This document shows, piece by piece, positions 46,143 through 60,300 of a stretch of 64,000 bases of DNA. Under the pieces are notes generated by a model. That model saw nothing but the letters and a program-made list of their open reading frames with translations, ran no database searches and was not told the DNA's origin. Position 1 is the first letter of the stretch. Every line of letters starts with the position of its first letter. Source of the DNA: Parelaphostrongylus tenuis (Eukaryota > Nematoda > Chromadorea > Rhabditida > Metastrongylidae). The position numbers and the translations under genes were made by a program. Location: the NCBI GenBank assembly GCA_019055375.1, contig JAHQIW010005386.1, positions 62,001-126,000 of the forward strand, given 5' to 3'.

Positions 46143-46349
46143 CTGCGGTGCCTTTCGGTTCAGGCGATACCTTGCAAGGAGCTATATCTCTACTTATAAA
46201 GGAATCGACGCCTAATAACAAATCACCGAAGTCAGGTGACAAAATCTCGCGATATTGCAGTGAACAACAATCGAGCTCAGTGGTAGGCGAATCATACCTC
46301 TTCATTCACAATTTCGAGAGGTGGAGAAGAATTGAAAAAGGGTAGACGA

Positions 46350-48200
46350 TTTGAAAAGTCGTGATGTCGAGTTTTCTGAGATTTCACGAAGTTTAACACG
46401 CAGAAGCAATAAATACTGTTGGTTCATCGCAACTCATTTTCAACACTTCAGAATACGAATTTTTTCGTTTATTTACTCTCTAAGAATCCCTCAGTACTCA
46501 TTCGACAACTTAGGAAACGGCGAATTTGATTCTGTTTCATTTCTGGGAAGGCCTCCTTAATGTGCTGTAGAAGCAATAATAAATCGAGTTTGACATTCGA
46601 CGCGCTTTTTTTGCTCAGGCAGGCTCTGTGAATGATCTTTCAATAAATTTCAAATAGTTACTTGATTGCACATATTTGGTGGTTTCGACGGCCAAACGCT
46701 GTCGTCGGAAACATACAGGAATACTGAACATTTGAAGATGTCGAAGACCCAAGAAATCTCATAGATGAGATTTCGATACATCTACATAACCATACTTATC
46801 ATACGCTTGCACATCATTACATTGCACAGTTTCTTGAACTCTTTCATAAAATGCCACTCTAGTTCATCAATAATCAACGTTGATTTGCAAAGTCGTTGAT
46901 ATCATAATGGCTCTCTAGCTGATTTACGCACGTTACGACTTGATAAATAGTAAGAAAGTTTTTCAAAATGGCAGTACTAGTACTAATACTAATCAGCCCT
47001 CTGATATTAGATTTCTGATCAAATCAGAGGCATCACGGCACTCAATGCACAATCGACAAAAGGCGATGTTGGGAATCCACCGATATTAGGACACAGAGCA
47101 TTCCTGCGATATTCAGACCATATAGAGAGCAGAAAATTAGATCTGGCTTCAGCTTAGCAAATATCGTGAGAAAGACAGTAATGCAGTCCCTTGGCATTAC
47201 AAAATTCGCAAAGTGAGACGTTACGTGTATTTTCAGAATGGCTAGGAAAATTATTCCACTTATCTCAATATATCTATTCGCTTCTGATGGCTTCCCTTTA
47301 TGAATTATATGTACTTCAACACAATTTAGCTCTTGTCTACCTTATTACAATACTTGGAGCTCATACACCGTGATCTCGAATGTCACGACGTTCGCAGAGG
47401 ATACAGTGAGTAAACTTCCATAACAAAGGAGTAGAGTGAGCTACAAATTGTTTCTACGTCTTCTACGCCCTCCAGGGGATGTTTTCAGTCTCTTGGAGTC
47501 AATTTGTGGCTAACTACCCTGTTCACTTGTATTGTGTCTAAGGTTCTTGCATGGATAAGGATCTGTAATCTTAATGTTTTCAGCTAGGTTGCAAGAAATA
47601 CATTATTGCTCAAAGATAGTCGAGTGACACTCCGTGCAGTCCGCGAGTTGCGCCATTCTCCATGCTCCACATTAGTAGTGTATAATTTCGTACTGCTCAT
47701 GATTCAGATGAGTAACTTTGAAACAAAGACTTTTGAGATATTTTCTACAAAAGACGCTTTTTGGGCATGATCCAAAGACATTTCATAAGGAATGTAAGAA
47801 ACTTGTCACTAGAATTCCAGTTTTATCAGATCAAAATGGAGATGGTGAAGCTTCCTTTATTGTGCAACTGCACTGAGAAAGTGGACGGAAAAGAAAGGAT
47901 CTCACCTACGAAAAGAGAAGCCAATAAGGGAAGCATGAGAAGATGTATAGATCTACCCTTCAAACGCATTAACATTTGAAAGTGAACATCCCTGAAGCCC
48001 GATCACTCTTTTCACTAGCATTTCAGCGAAATTTGACACTCAATGGTGGCATTGCAGAAGTCAAGGAAAATCAGACCCTAGTATCTATTGATTCCGCTCA
48101 GGTACATACACAATTACGTTTATTTCATACAAACTAATTAACAAGCGCTATATGAAAACACCTTACTTGTAGTATTAGAATAATGCTACGATCAAACTTG
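46350..48200. other. Spacer downstream of unc-25, nothing recognised
   Basis: Between the hammerhead motif and the last unc-25 exon I see no recognised exon. A plus-strand stretch near 47760-47880 (SDQNGDGEASFIVQLH) is protein-like but short and has no splice context. Confidence 0.4.
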
Positions 48201-48223
48201 TTCGTTACGTATTTGTTACAATG

Positions 48224-48399
48224 TTACAAAGACTCTCCGATGTCAATGATTTCTTGTATGAGAAAATCGAGGTCGTCCCTGGTGATGAGCCTGGCTTGGA
48301 GATGATCATACGGAAAAAGTTTGGACGTTGTTTGTCAGGTTGATAACCGACCATTGTCGTTCCTCGTTCCATCATCTTCGCCTTGATTTTCGGTGCAAT
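48224..48399 (-). CDS. unc-25: unc-25 last exon with one missing base
   Basis: It opens with [20 protein letters not shown], continues [14 protein letters not shown], then leaves the family frame near 48295-48297. One base inserted after TCCAA restores [20 protein letters not shown] and ESL followed by TAA at 48224-48226, a typical GAD C-terminus. As written, the frame instead runs on to an unrelated tail ending at 48205. The exon is 176 bp where 177 would be in frame. Confidence 0.8.
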
Positions 48400-51300
48400 C
48401 TGGGAGCACATAGAAATTTTTCAACTTACAACGACTTAACGTGGACGCTGTCACTAATCAAGCAAATAATAATGGAAATTTTCCAGTAATTGTAACCTAC
48501 TTGAAAACAGAGGGGGCCAAGCTCCCTTTTTTTCGCTAAACATCTTTTCGACTGATCAGAAGCAGTCTAGTGCAAAGCTTTGAAACGCAAGGAAATACGT
48601 ATGGACTTTGGTTCATTTCCGCGCACTTGCTATTCAAGACCTCCATCTCTTTGGAGGTCGGTAAATTAGTACTAGACTTTCTAAAGGGATAAAAATACCA
48701 ACTTCATCCAGTTATAACTCCACACAAATGATATAAATCAAATATTCGGTCACTTCTTCTGAGACTTGCTTAGAAATTAATACATAGTCCAATGCCAATC
48801 GACATCGAACAAGCATCAAACGCTTTATATTTGTCTTTTATTTTTATTTCATTTTCGACTATTATATATATTGGGGATACGCAGTGGTTATGCATGTAGC
48901 AGGAAGCAAGGTTCGACCTCCTCCCCAATCTCTCTTCCGCAAGTCCACACAGGAGAAGCCCCAGCTTGGCTATACCCAAGATTGCAAGGGAATCGTCTCG
49001 ATCAAGGTATTACGACATTTTTGGAGAAGAATAAATCTTCAAGCATCGAGACAGTTGTTGAGAGCCTTTGTGGACAATGAATGCCAGTATTCCAAATCGA
49101 ATGTAAGAAGTGGTGGGAAGCACAGTTTATGTAATAACGGGTCAGTGTAAAAAAATGCTATTAATAATTTAAGATTGAAATACACTGCGTTCTCGACGTC
49201 TCTAGTGATGCACTCGGGTTTTTGTATGTATGAAGTCCATGGCTACCCTCATAATTCTGGTGATTGCTGTTGAGAAAATAGTTATTTTTTGCTCATTTTC
49301 AAAGCACACCAGCGTTCATCCTCTGCGTTCTATTTTTCAAATTAGTAAGATATAAAAATATCACCTTTTCTAATCTAGCCTTTCTTCTCAACTGGATCCA
49401 ATTTTCGCAAGCTGCTTGGCACATACCAGAAACAGATATTCAGGAACTCGGGCTAAATATATACATTGACAAAAATGCACTTCAGAAAACAAGTAACACT
49501 CTACAAGCTGTGCAAAAAAAACTATACTCCATCAGTGACAACGTCAGGTAATACCATCATCCCAATTGAGGTGATTATTTTTACTCGGAGCCAATTCCTT
49601 TAAAGAGATATTTAGCCTGAAGGGATCGACACAACCGAGGGAGGGTGCTGCTGATGAGTCCCAATAGGACGAATTAAACGCCTATATAGCACTAGACCGA
49701 TCGGCTCAAAACATGTCATATCTTTATCAGATTATTTCGTTTTGAGCGGGCCTGTAAAAGAGTGGTCGATAGGAGAGGTATAATTTGCAATTATATTCTG
49801 ATTGAAGATCAAACCAAATTCTTTTATTTAACCGCTTCTGGCGGTGGTACGATGTTAAATATAAAGAATTTCGTTTGATTTCCAATACTCAATATTTGTC
49901 AGCGTGATTGGGTTCAATGTCGAGACCGACTACCTGAGCCAGGCCGTTGACGGCTGGCGACTGACAGATAGATGCGCTGTAGCGTAGAAGGAGCGATGTG
50001 CAAAATGGGGATCAGTAGTGTAACGGAGAGCACGCGCTCCCGGAAAGAGTGAGGTGCAGGTTCTAGTCCCAACTGACGCGAAAGTTTTGCACATCACTCT
50101 AACATCAGTGGGTATATGCTCTGATTCATATATCGGCCCTGCTCCGATCCAACCCTCTTGGCTAGCCAGCACTTCTGTATCTTCGGGGTCGGCCTTGTAT
50201 CAAGTGACTTAGGCATTAAACAAGCATTGTTTATTCCTTTTGTTCTCGTTACGTTGTTTACTCCTTGTCTTCGTCACTTTTACACTTCGTGGTTTATGAG
50301 AACAATCACATACAGTTTGCATTTTAGTACTCGGCCACGATAGTTTACAGAACGAAATGTGTAGCATATATTTATTGACAAAAGCGTGAAATAATTTGAA
50401 GGAGAGGTAAATGATAAATCTTAATGCTCACTTACGGGATCAATGACTAGCTCGTATCCTTCAGTTTCTCGGATTCTTTGAGTGAAATATCCTGCCAAAT
50501 CCATTAGACGATTCACTTGCTGTCTGTATCCTTCCATTCCCTGAATTTGAGAGAATGGTTTGTATTTCCTAGCACGAATTCGTTTAAATTAGCGTTTTCG
50601 TTGCAACTTAATTTGATGATATATAGTGGAGGGACGTGACCGAGTGGTTGTGATGCTCGCACGGCGCGCGTGGAGCCGAGCTCCACTCCCAACTCTCTCC
50701 TGGAGTCAACAACAAACGCCTTATGGAACGCCACAGCCAGACTATCCTCGAGATTGCAAGGAGAGTAGCTCAACCAGTATTCTACAACATTCAAGAAGAA
50801 GACGAGCACTGAATTGAATGCTAGAAGTACTGGGATCCGCACAACATCCTATCGGGTAAAACGCAGTTCTCGGACGAGGCAGGTTTCAATGAAGTTGAAT
50901 ATCGTTTGTAATGCATTCTTCATATACTATCGATTATTTCAGCTAATCTTTGCCTTATATCTTGACCCTCCGCAATGGATAATCACCCCGACTTCCTCAC
51001 TGGAGGGAGGGGTGGCCGAGTGGGTTGATGATGCACGTTATTAGAAAACGAGGTCGTGGTTCGAGCTCTCTTTCAATAAATACTCTGCTGCAGTCACGTG
51101 AGAACACCTAAACCTGACTATGTGCAAAATTACAACAAGAGTCCATTTGATAGCTTTACAATTTTGATATAAAACGAAATCTTTGAGCAGGAGCCGAACA
51201 AAACACGAATTGTTCGAAAATCTTCTAGTCGATGAGTATGAGGGAACGAATTGAATTCCTGAAGTGTTGGGATCCGCACGGTAAAATGTGATAATAAATC

Positions 51301-54300
51301 GTGTGAAAATGAATAATAAGAGGTTTTTTTCGGGTTATCTGTTTCACACAAAAATTTGCAGTTTATAGGGCAAATTGCGTTAAACGTTACACAGTTTACC
51401 CCAAATATCGTTATTTTCTATCTCCGCTCGACGTAAATCAACATGAAAGAAGAAACGAAAAAGCAGGAGATTGTTTTTTTTTTGAGCAAATGGCATTCTG
51501 TGTTGTCAGACCATTCAGCAATTTCTCGTATTCCAAACATTTTGCCCAGACGGCGAAATGGTTTGTCAAATGGAAGTTTTGCTCGTGCTCGAACGAATCT
51601 CTGCGAAAATCGACAATTATGAGCAAGTACAACATCATTTGAATTTATTGAATGATTCACTCCACCAAAAATTCCAACTTATACTATGTTTAATCCGTCT
51701 TATTTTACAGTTTTCCTTAGATTTCAACTGTCCGTATCAAAAAGCGTTTTAGATTTCTCGTAATCATTTCCCTTGCAAACCGAACAACTTAGTCATGGGC
51801 TAGTTCGATACTGCTTATGGCGCAGCAAGCCCTTCTTTCCTTCAGGGTTAACCACTTTCGTCTGCAACACGCTGACTCCTGTCGCATTCGTGGAAATGCC
51901 GTAGCATGTCTATCAAGGATTCCAGAAGAATCACCGACATTCACCATATTCAAAGGAAGATGAAAAATCATCACATCAAGCGAAGCTGCACGCAAAATTC
52001 GGAAGACATTTGCGGATGGTGATTACAAATAAATGAGTCGATAAGAAAATCGTTATGATCCACACAGAGTGAAAGATGTGATTTTCGATAATTCGGTAAT
52101 AATAATGGAAAAAATACCTTGCTCTTCCACATCAACCATAGCTTAAAGACGTCATTGTGGCGTCCACACTGGATTGCCTTATCACCAGTATCGTAGCTCA
52201 CATCGTACGGCTTATCTTGCATAAAGAGATAGTCAGCAGACATTTGATTACATTGAAAGAGTAGACCCTAAACTTCCCTTTTTTTAAAATATTCTTTAAA
52301 GGGTACCAGAAAAATGTTTCTTAAATGCTTTCACTTCTGTTTTCACACAACTTTGGCAAACGTTAATAGGCTGCATCAAATACTTTGAAGTTGAAATGAT
52401 AGAAAAACGACTACTAATCGTAGATTGTCATGTTAACCGAAGAGTGTGAAATTTTCTTACGCTCATGGAATAAGGCATTCACTCAGTGGAACCCAGTTGA
52501 CATGTTACGCCCGAATTGCATTGTATGCCATGCATGTGTGTATGGATGAGGAGTTTGATTGCTCACGGGTATGGTGTATCATGAACGATAATGAAAAATA
52601 GTGAATTTTACTCAATTCGGATTGTAGATACTTCTAAATCCTTACAAACTCGTGTTTGTACTGTCGACCAAAGTAGTATATAGAAAGAATAGCATGCGCA
52701 TTATGCACTATTTGCAGTGATAGATAAATCTTAGAGAGAATCTTTCATGATTCTGCCCATTTATCAAACCCTAAAGTACTCTACTTGAAAAAGATTATCA
52801 TTCATCACCGAAAAGCCAGCAAATTTGTAACTAAAGTAATAATGTATGTCGTGCAGCACATTATAGGCAAAATTATACATTGAATTCCATATGTAAGTAT
52901 GAGTGCTTGCTTATAACGATTTAAATCAAATCTCTCTTCCAGCAGCTTAGTAAAGATTCATGAAGAACCTCAGTTGATTTTGAACTCACATCCTGTCTGA
53001 ACAGACAAGCTGAGCATTGCAACAGAGCTCCCATGAGTTTATGGGGATTCCATGTCACACTGTTCGCTCGTTCTATACCGGCCAACTTGTAGCGATACTC
53101 CGGCGACAGCAACAGGCCACCACCCCAAGCAGCCTGAAAATAATGATTAGACGAATTTTTGTAAGAATTAGGATAATTTATTTTCATTCAATTGAGTAGA
53201 ATTGCATTAGTTGCCTACGAATAGTAATCAGTGCTTCAAAGAAAAAAAAAACGGAATTGTATGATCTAGATGAAATCTTTTATTTTTAATGTTTTTCATT
53301 AATGGTATGAAGCTATAAATTCAAATCCAGGAACATCGCGTGGATTCTAAGTCATTCGCCATCGAACACGAATTGAATCCGCGTTTTATTCATGGCGAAT
53401 ACGCATCTTTACATCTCATTGCATCCAACTTCCACCGCTTCGATACCACTTTTGTACCAGTCATTCAAATTATACATTTCGAATAGTTGTCAGCATAACC
53501 GGGCTCAATGCCGCTAAAATGTGTTCACTTGACCAAACATGTTGAAGGTAGGTTGCTGACAGTTGCGATAAGATATACTGAAGAAAGAGAAATGGCAGAG
53601 GGGTGGCATCGGTGTTGCAGTGCCAGCACGCACTCGCGGTATGGGTTGAATGTGGGTTCAACACGCGCCCGATGTAGGATGTTTTGCGTACCACTCAATG
53701 CTTTTATAAGCTCATTTTCAAGATTCCCATGCATATAAATGTTCAAACTGTTAGTGCAATTCGACCCTTCTGTCACAGTGAGCTCAAATGTGAGATAGCT
53801 TGTTAACGTTGTTTGAGAACAATCATTTAATGTCCATTAAATCTTGCGCCATGGTGCAAAATTATCAGCCTAGATGTTTGCGCTTCTTACTGCATTTGTG
53901 TTTCTTTTTTATTTGATAAATCCTGTAGTAAGCTAGCAGGGTACTCAGCGTAAATGCTAAACTGAGAGTCCACAACAGTGAGCTACTTTATGTCTGACGC
54001 AACTTGCAATAAAAAAGTAAATGATTCGAAGGAAAATGTTCGTCCTATTGGATCTCGCGTCGATCTACTTGCTTGTTGTACAGACAGTAATACAACGACT
54101 ATTGCTCATCAAAAAGGCACTATGATTCTGCTCAAACATAAGCAGGCACATCCGTAGTCGATTTCCTGCTTAATTCTCACAATAAACAACACCAGAACAT
54201 AGAGAACGTCACTGATGCGACTAATACCAGATTTTAACACTTAATAAACTGTTATTCTGATTGCATATATTGGGAAATCATGTATATGATCTGCTGGTTG

Positions 54301-57300
54301 AATGAGATAGAGTTGACTTACGTCAACATGCAACCAAATTTTGTGTCGCTCACAGATATCAGCCACTTTTTCTATCGGATCCCAAGCTCCATACACAGTA
54401 GTGCCAGCAGTACAACATACCATTAGTGGTACAAGTCCTGAAAACAAGACAATTTTTATTATTGTTCGCTTTTAGGCAACAAATTCGTTCTTTTCAAACG
54501 TTTATAGATGAAGTGTTTCGAGTATTATCAAGCCTTCTTCATTGATGCACTACGGGAACCAATTGATTTAATTGCCCTAGTGAGTTCAAACAGAAACGCT
54601 TGACAAGTATTGAATATTAAAAAAAGGGTAGTAAAGAGGCTTGCCATCTTTTTTGCTTTCGATTACTTTCATCTCGAGTGCTTCTGGAATCATTTTTCCA
54701 GCGTTGTCAGTCGCAATATTAAAGCAGAAGTCGGTGCCAATTCCGCAAACAGCAGCTGCGCTTTTGATTGAGTAGTGACTCTGAAATATATTCTCATTCT
54801 TATGGAGAACTGAAGGAAGATGTATTTCCCTCATTTTTTTAAATCGCAGAATGAAGATGTGACATAAAGCAGTGAAGAAAAACAATTGACTAATGTGTGT
54901 TTCAAGTCATATACCCGAATTTGCTGCTATCCAATGTGTAAAAAATGAACAGCAGTAAACAGTCGATTTTACGGCACTACTTGCCCAATTTCACGATCTA
55001 TTCTGACATTATCCGACACACTTTCTTGATCGCTTCTCTTTCTACCAACCGATTATTGTCTTCGCTGTTGATAGGCATCTAACAAAAGAATCTCTTAGCA
55101 TTCCGAAATCCACAGATCTTTGAGGATGCGAAAGTAATTCTGAAAAGCGTCAGTCCTTTCCATTCATCTTGTATTTGGGTGGTTGGCCTTTGAGTCCCAT
55201 TGTTCTCTTGGAGTCCCAGCTGTTCTTCTCATCCACCAAGGACAATCCTCTCATCATATAGCCAACATATCTGTAGTGCATCTCCGATGTGCACCGCTAC
55301 AAATTATAAAAGAGACAGTCCAAGATTGAATTGTGCATTAGGCCTAATGAACTAAGTGCCTCTATGTGCTGCAATCAGTGTCGTTGGAATTCGAAACCCA
55401 CATCTCACTCTTACGCTACAGCGCACCTATCCAGGTAGAAATAGTGTTGTGCAAAATGGGCGTCCAGTAGTGGAACGGATAATAGCACGCGCTCCCGCAT
55501 AGAGCGAGATTGGGTCGAAGTCCTGTCTGGCGCAGAAGTTTTGCACTGTCACTCTACATCACTGGGTAAGTCAATTACATCAAGCCATCGCCGAAAGCGG
55601 TTAAATGAAAAATAATTCCAGTTTGTCCTTGGATTCTTATGATGTTTGTTTCGAGTTTTTCTCTAAGACCACGCTCAAAATTGAATATATCTCATAATTA
55701 TTATTTGAGCCAACATGTCATGTGGTCTGCTATGGGTTCTTGTACAGCCCGATACACGTGTTTCGGCTTTAGAAATCGTCAAACGCGCAGGCCCTTCGTC
55801 TTTAGATAATCCCATTTCCTCTCCTTGAATTGCCTTCGAGGGTGATGCGCGAGATTAGTGACAGTAGGTTGAAAAGTCAACCCACGTTCACCTTCAATAT
55901 GCACCACTTGTGACCGAACTTTTGTAAAGTGTCCTGTAACGCAGCATGTGCGACTACGGGTCATGAAAAACTATATATGCAAGCTTTCAAATGCTCGGTG
56001 GTAGAATTCTTACATTTCTGCTTATGTCAGACTTTAGTAAAATCAGCATCATGTCTTTCCTTATCAAATATTAACCCAATGCCCTCTTCGGTTTGTGAGA
56101 GTGCGGTAAAGATGAGAACAAAGATATGGCTTCACTTACATCTTCGCTGGTGAAAACACAGAGAGTAGGCACATCCTGTAGTCCGACGTACTTGCTGCGA
56201 GGGTACAGTGCATGTCTTGCAGTGATCAAGGCGTACAGATTTGCAATCGCTCCTCCTGCATCATGTTTGCTTACTTATGATAGTTACACAGCCATTCAGT
56301 TGTTAGTTCTTTCTTAGCTATTTTACTTCATATTGGTTCTTTTCTTCAGAACGGCACGGAATGACAGAATCACCCCTTTGGTTGGACAGAAACTTTCCGT
56401 TGCATTCTTAATGATCAGTCGAAAGCTCAAATCTCTGGCTACTGCGCTACATATCCGAATTTGAGAAAGTTATTTTGTAACGCTATAGCAGAAAGGAAAC
56501 ATTTTTCTTTCACACATGTCTTTTCTTTTCAAGGAAGAACTCTTTTTCTGAATAATAAGTAATTAATCGATAGGGTAATTTTCCACAATTCTAACGTTGT
56601 GTTTATTCTCTAGAAAGAGCCTTTTGCTACAGTGTAGCAGGAAAAATGATACCGAGTTTAAAATGGCGGAGCATTTGTTCATCGACTAGCGTGTGGGCTG
56701 GATGTGTGCGACCGTGAAATCAATAAGGCGTCCCGCGATCGATCGATCGCATTGGCGCAACTTACATGTGGAGTGTAATTTTTTGAATGTATTCAAAATT
56801 TTTTCTCCACATAGAAAGAGACCCTAAATAAAACGTATGATTCTGATACTATAAGATTTCCTCTGCACGTTCTCACATGCTTTTGATGCTATTAGAGAAG
56901 TATCAGTAAAAACGCATGGCAGGTGTTAAACATAATTTTATTTCGAGTCGTACAGCGTTAGGAAAAGATTTTTTTGAAAAAGGAGCACATGGCGCATCAC
57001 CCAGAGATTTAAGCATTTGAACGATTGTAACACTCTTATGAAAAGTTCTTGCCTAGTGAAATGGGCCATTTCTTCATTCTATGTCGTATAACAGATTAGA
57101 ACCTCCTTATTACCGGATGTTTAAACTATTTTTATCATCATGAGCTTGTCGGTTATTACTGTTGCGGTGAGAACAGCGCGAAACTAGATGACCTGGGATT
57201 TCCTAAAACAAAAGTTTTGGTAGAGGAAGAATTTTGATGTTACTTTTCAGAGCATCGTCTTAGAGCTAGCCATCACAGGTAATCTCTCTATAGCATATTT

Positions 57301-60300
57301 ACGAAGACGACGAGTATTTGTGGAAAACATGGGGACCGAGCTGGTGTACCTACCACCTGGAAGCAGCACGGAATTAACTAGAATGTATATAATATTATTT
57401 AAACATCCTTCACACCTCGTTAGAAAAGTCTTTCAAAGAAGCGGGCCTACTTGTTAGATCTATTGTTTTCCATACTATCAAATGAATACTAGAAGTCAGA
57501 TGAAAAACCAAGCGCAGACGTCAGTCGAGCAAACAAAGCAAACCGAAAGTGAATATAGTCTTATTATCGCTGTTACAGCGCCTACTGCGGAAGCCTTTCC
57601 AGGAACTAGATTCACATTGGGAAATATCTTTGCCGAAGCTATAGAATATATCTCGTAATTATTATTTGAGCCAACATGTGATATGGTCTGCTAGTGAGTT
57701 CTTATATAGCCCGGCACACGTGTTTCGACCATACAGTCTCGTCAGTTGGGCAGAACCCTTTCGTCTTTAAATCTTTAGCCAATCCTCTGCGCGACACCCT
57801 ACTCTCCCATCAAAGAGGTAAGTGACAACGCACGATTTATACTGTAACAAGTGAAATTATCACCGAATATACAGTGTTGTACACTCGGTTGCTCTTTGGC
57901 TGGTGTTTTCAATATTATACCTTTATTTTGAGTCCTCGGTTTGAATGAAACGCGGGATCGAATCCCCGGCTGAGGCCCTTTTTGTTCACCACTCAATTCT
58001 CATAGGTATATATGAAACATAATAACACTGCGAAAAATGCAACAAAAATACTAGAAATTTCGAGTATTTGTTATTACAGTGGCTGTCAGCTCAATTGGGT
58101 TTACAAAGCGAAATTGCACATCCGATCAAGCCTGTTGAAGGTTGGTGGCTAATAGCTAACATAGAGATGTTCAAGAATGAGTGGTGGCGCAAATGTGCCT
58201 CGGTCAGCGTCCCAGGTATGGATGAAACGCGGGCTTGAAACCGCCTGAGGCCACTTTCTGCTTACCAATCAATTCTCTTAGGTATATATGAAACATATTA
58301 ACACTGCGAAAAATGCAGTAAAAAATACTCGCAAATTTGAGTATTATTTATTTCGAGTGTTTCTATTGAGACCACGCTTAAATTTCAATATATCTTATAC
58401 TTATTATTTGAGCCAACACGAATAATTATGAGCTGATGACAATCACTGAAAGTCCTTTTGGAAAGTTTTGATTAGCCAAAAGGCCAATTAATAATAATAG
58501 TACGGAAATGGTCCATGCCATCCTGAATGGCAAAATGATGGGATGTCCACAGAGATGTTAATATGAATGGAATCTAATGTCATCCATGAGGATAAAAATG
58601 TATGCAATTTCAAAAGCTCGTTCATGAAAACGAGGTATCAAAGTGTTTCTGTACCATCCTTATTTCACTGGTGCCCTGAGTTTCTATTATTCTTTTGCCC
58701 AATAACAGCGTGGTCGCTATGCTATTGTTCAGCAGTTACTCTTTTCTCTTATAAGAGGATGCTACGACGCACTCGACGAAGCTTGATGAGGTAATACAAG
58801 GTTGTGAATAGATTTTACTTAACAATAGAAAACATTCCAAAACAGGTTACTTTCTTGAAAACAGCTTTTTCGTTATTTACTTTGAAGGATAAAACCACTC
58901 ACACTATTTGTTCTTTTCCTCTCAAACTTCTAACTTCTTAAGAATTTGTTTTATTGCATTTCAGTGCTCTCCTACGTTGTGAATAGCATGTTTGTTAGAT
59001 ATCTATGCACCGTGCAATAGCCACATGATCATTCATTTGATCCCCGCTCTTGGACAACCAATTTCGACATCACTTCCGGATAAGCAATGGGACTCGTGTG
59101 GAATGAGGAAGACGCTGACTTGAGAGGGCGTTGGAATCAGAGAAACATGTTAAAAAGTAAATGTGCAATCAGTCACCTATACGATGCTAGTGTTGGAGTC
59201 GAATTCATGAAGCATTTCCCAAAAATGTTCCAATGCCGCATTTCATGTTTTTAATCTCTAATATTTTGAAATCATCAGTCTGATTATTTCTTAGTCACTA
59301 ATTAGTGTGGATTTTCCACTAGTTTTGTATAAACTTCGTACCAAAATTTCTTCTGGAATGATGGTCTTATTTGTAAACAACAATGCAAATAGATCCTTGA
59401 TCAAAAAATAGTGTACAAAGACCTAGTTTTGGTGACAGATCAGTTAGTCTTACTCCGAGTAAACGTTTACTTTGACAAGAGGTTCCAATGAAATTATTGT
59501 GGTAGTAGAAAGGTTACATCATTATGGTATATGAATGTAACTTTTCGCTGGATCAGAAATTAGATGAGGTGCATATTCAAGAAGTAGTCTAGGTCAAAAT
59601 CGCTTTATGTGACGTAATCCCAATATAAAACTTAAGGGGAGCAGTTAGGATGGAAGCATTCAAATTTTGCTAAGTTCAGAAATTTCCACTTCATCTAGCG
59701 CTCATGGATATTGAAAGGCTAATTCAAACTTTTACACTTAATCGTGATTCTGGCCAGGGTTCAAATGCAACGTGCTATGAGCATTTTTCTTTTTTTCAAG
59801 GAGAAACAATGAAAGTTGCCTCTTCTCTTCATCTTGGTTAAACATATTAAAATAAACATTTTACCGATGGAAAGTTCAAGCTTGTGATAAATATGTCAAA
59901 AATTGCATTTTAAACACTTGGCTAAATCTATTTTGCTGATAAACTCGTAGGTTACAACAAAAATACATTATTTAAAACGAAAGAAAGAAGGCAAACATTG
60001 TTGACTTGACGGACTAATTTGATCGCTGAGCGAAAATTAATAATTTTCCATCTCAAACTTAAATAATGAAAAAAATTGAAAAGAAACCTGGAGTAAAAAT
60101 TCCGTCAGCTTTCTCGACATCCCATCCGATCGCCTCCCACATGCGCTTCATCACCGCTTTTTCCATCAGAATGAATACGGGAGCAATCTCGTATGTAAAC
60201 CTGAATAAAAATACCCGAATACTCACAATCCACGATGCCCCACTCAGTGATTCTCATAGATTATTCCACAGAGTGTCAAGAGATTTCTATGTTGATCGAG

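Noticed and set aside
45784..46215. 143-codon plus-strand frame
   Set aside because: It runs through hammerhead-like repeat sequence on the opposite strand and has no recognised domain.
53525..53776. Overlapping frames of 76-83 codons on both strands
   Set aside because: They coincide with a family A SINE inside an unc-25 intron and have no protein features.
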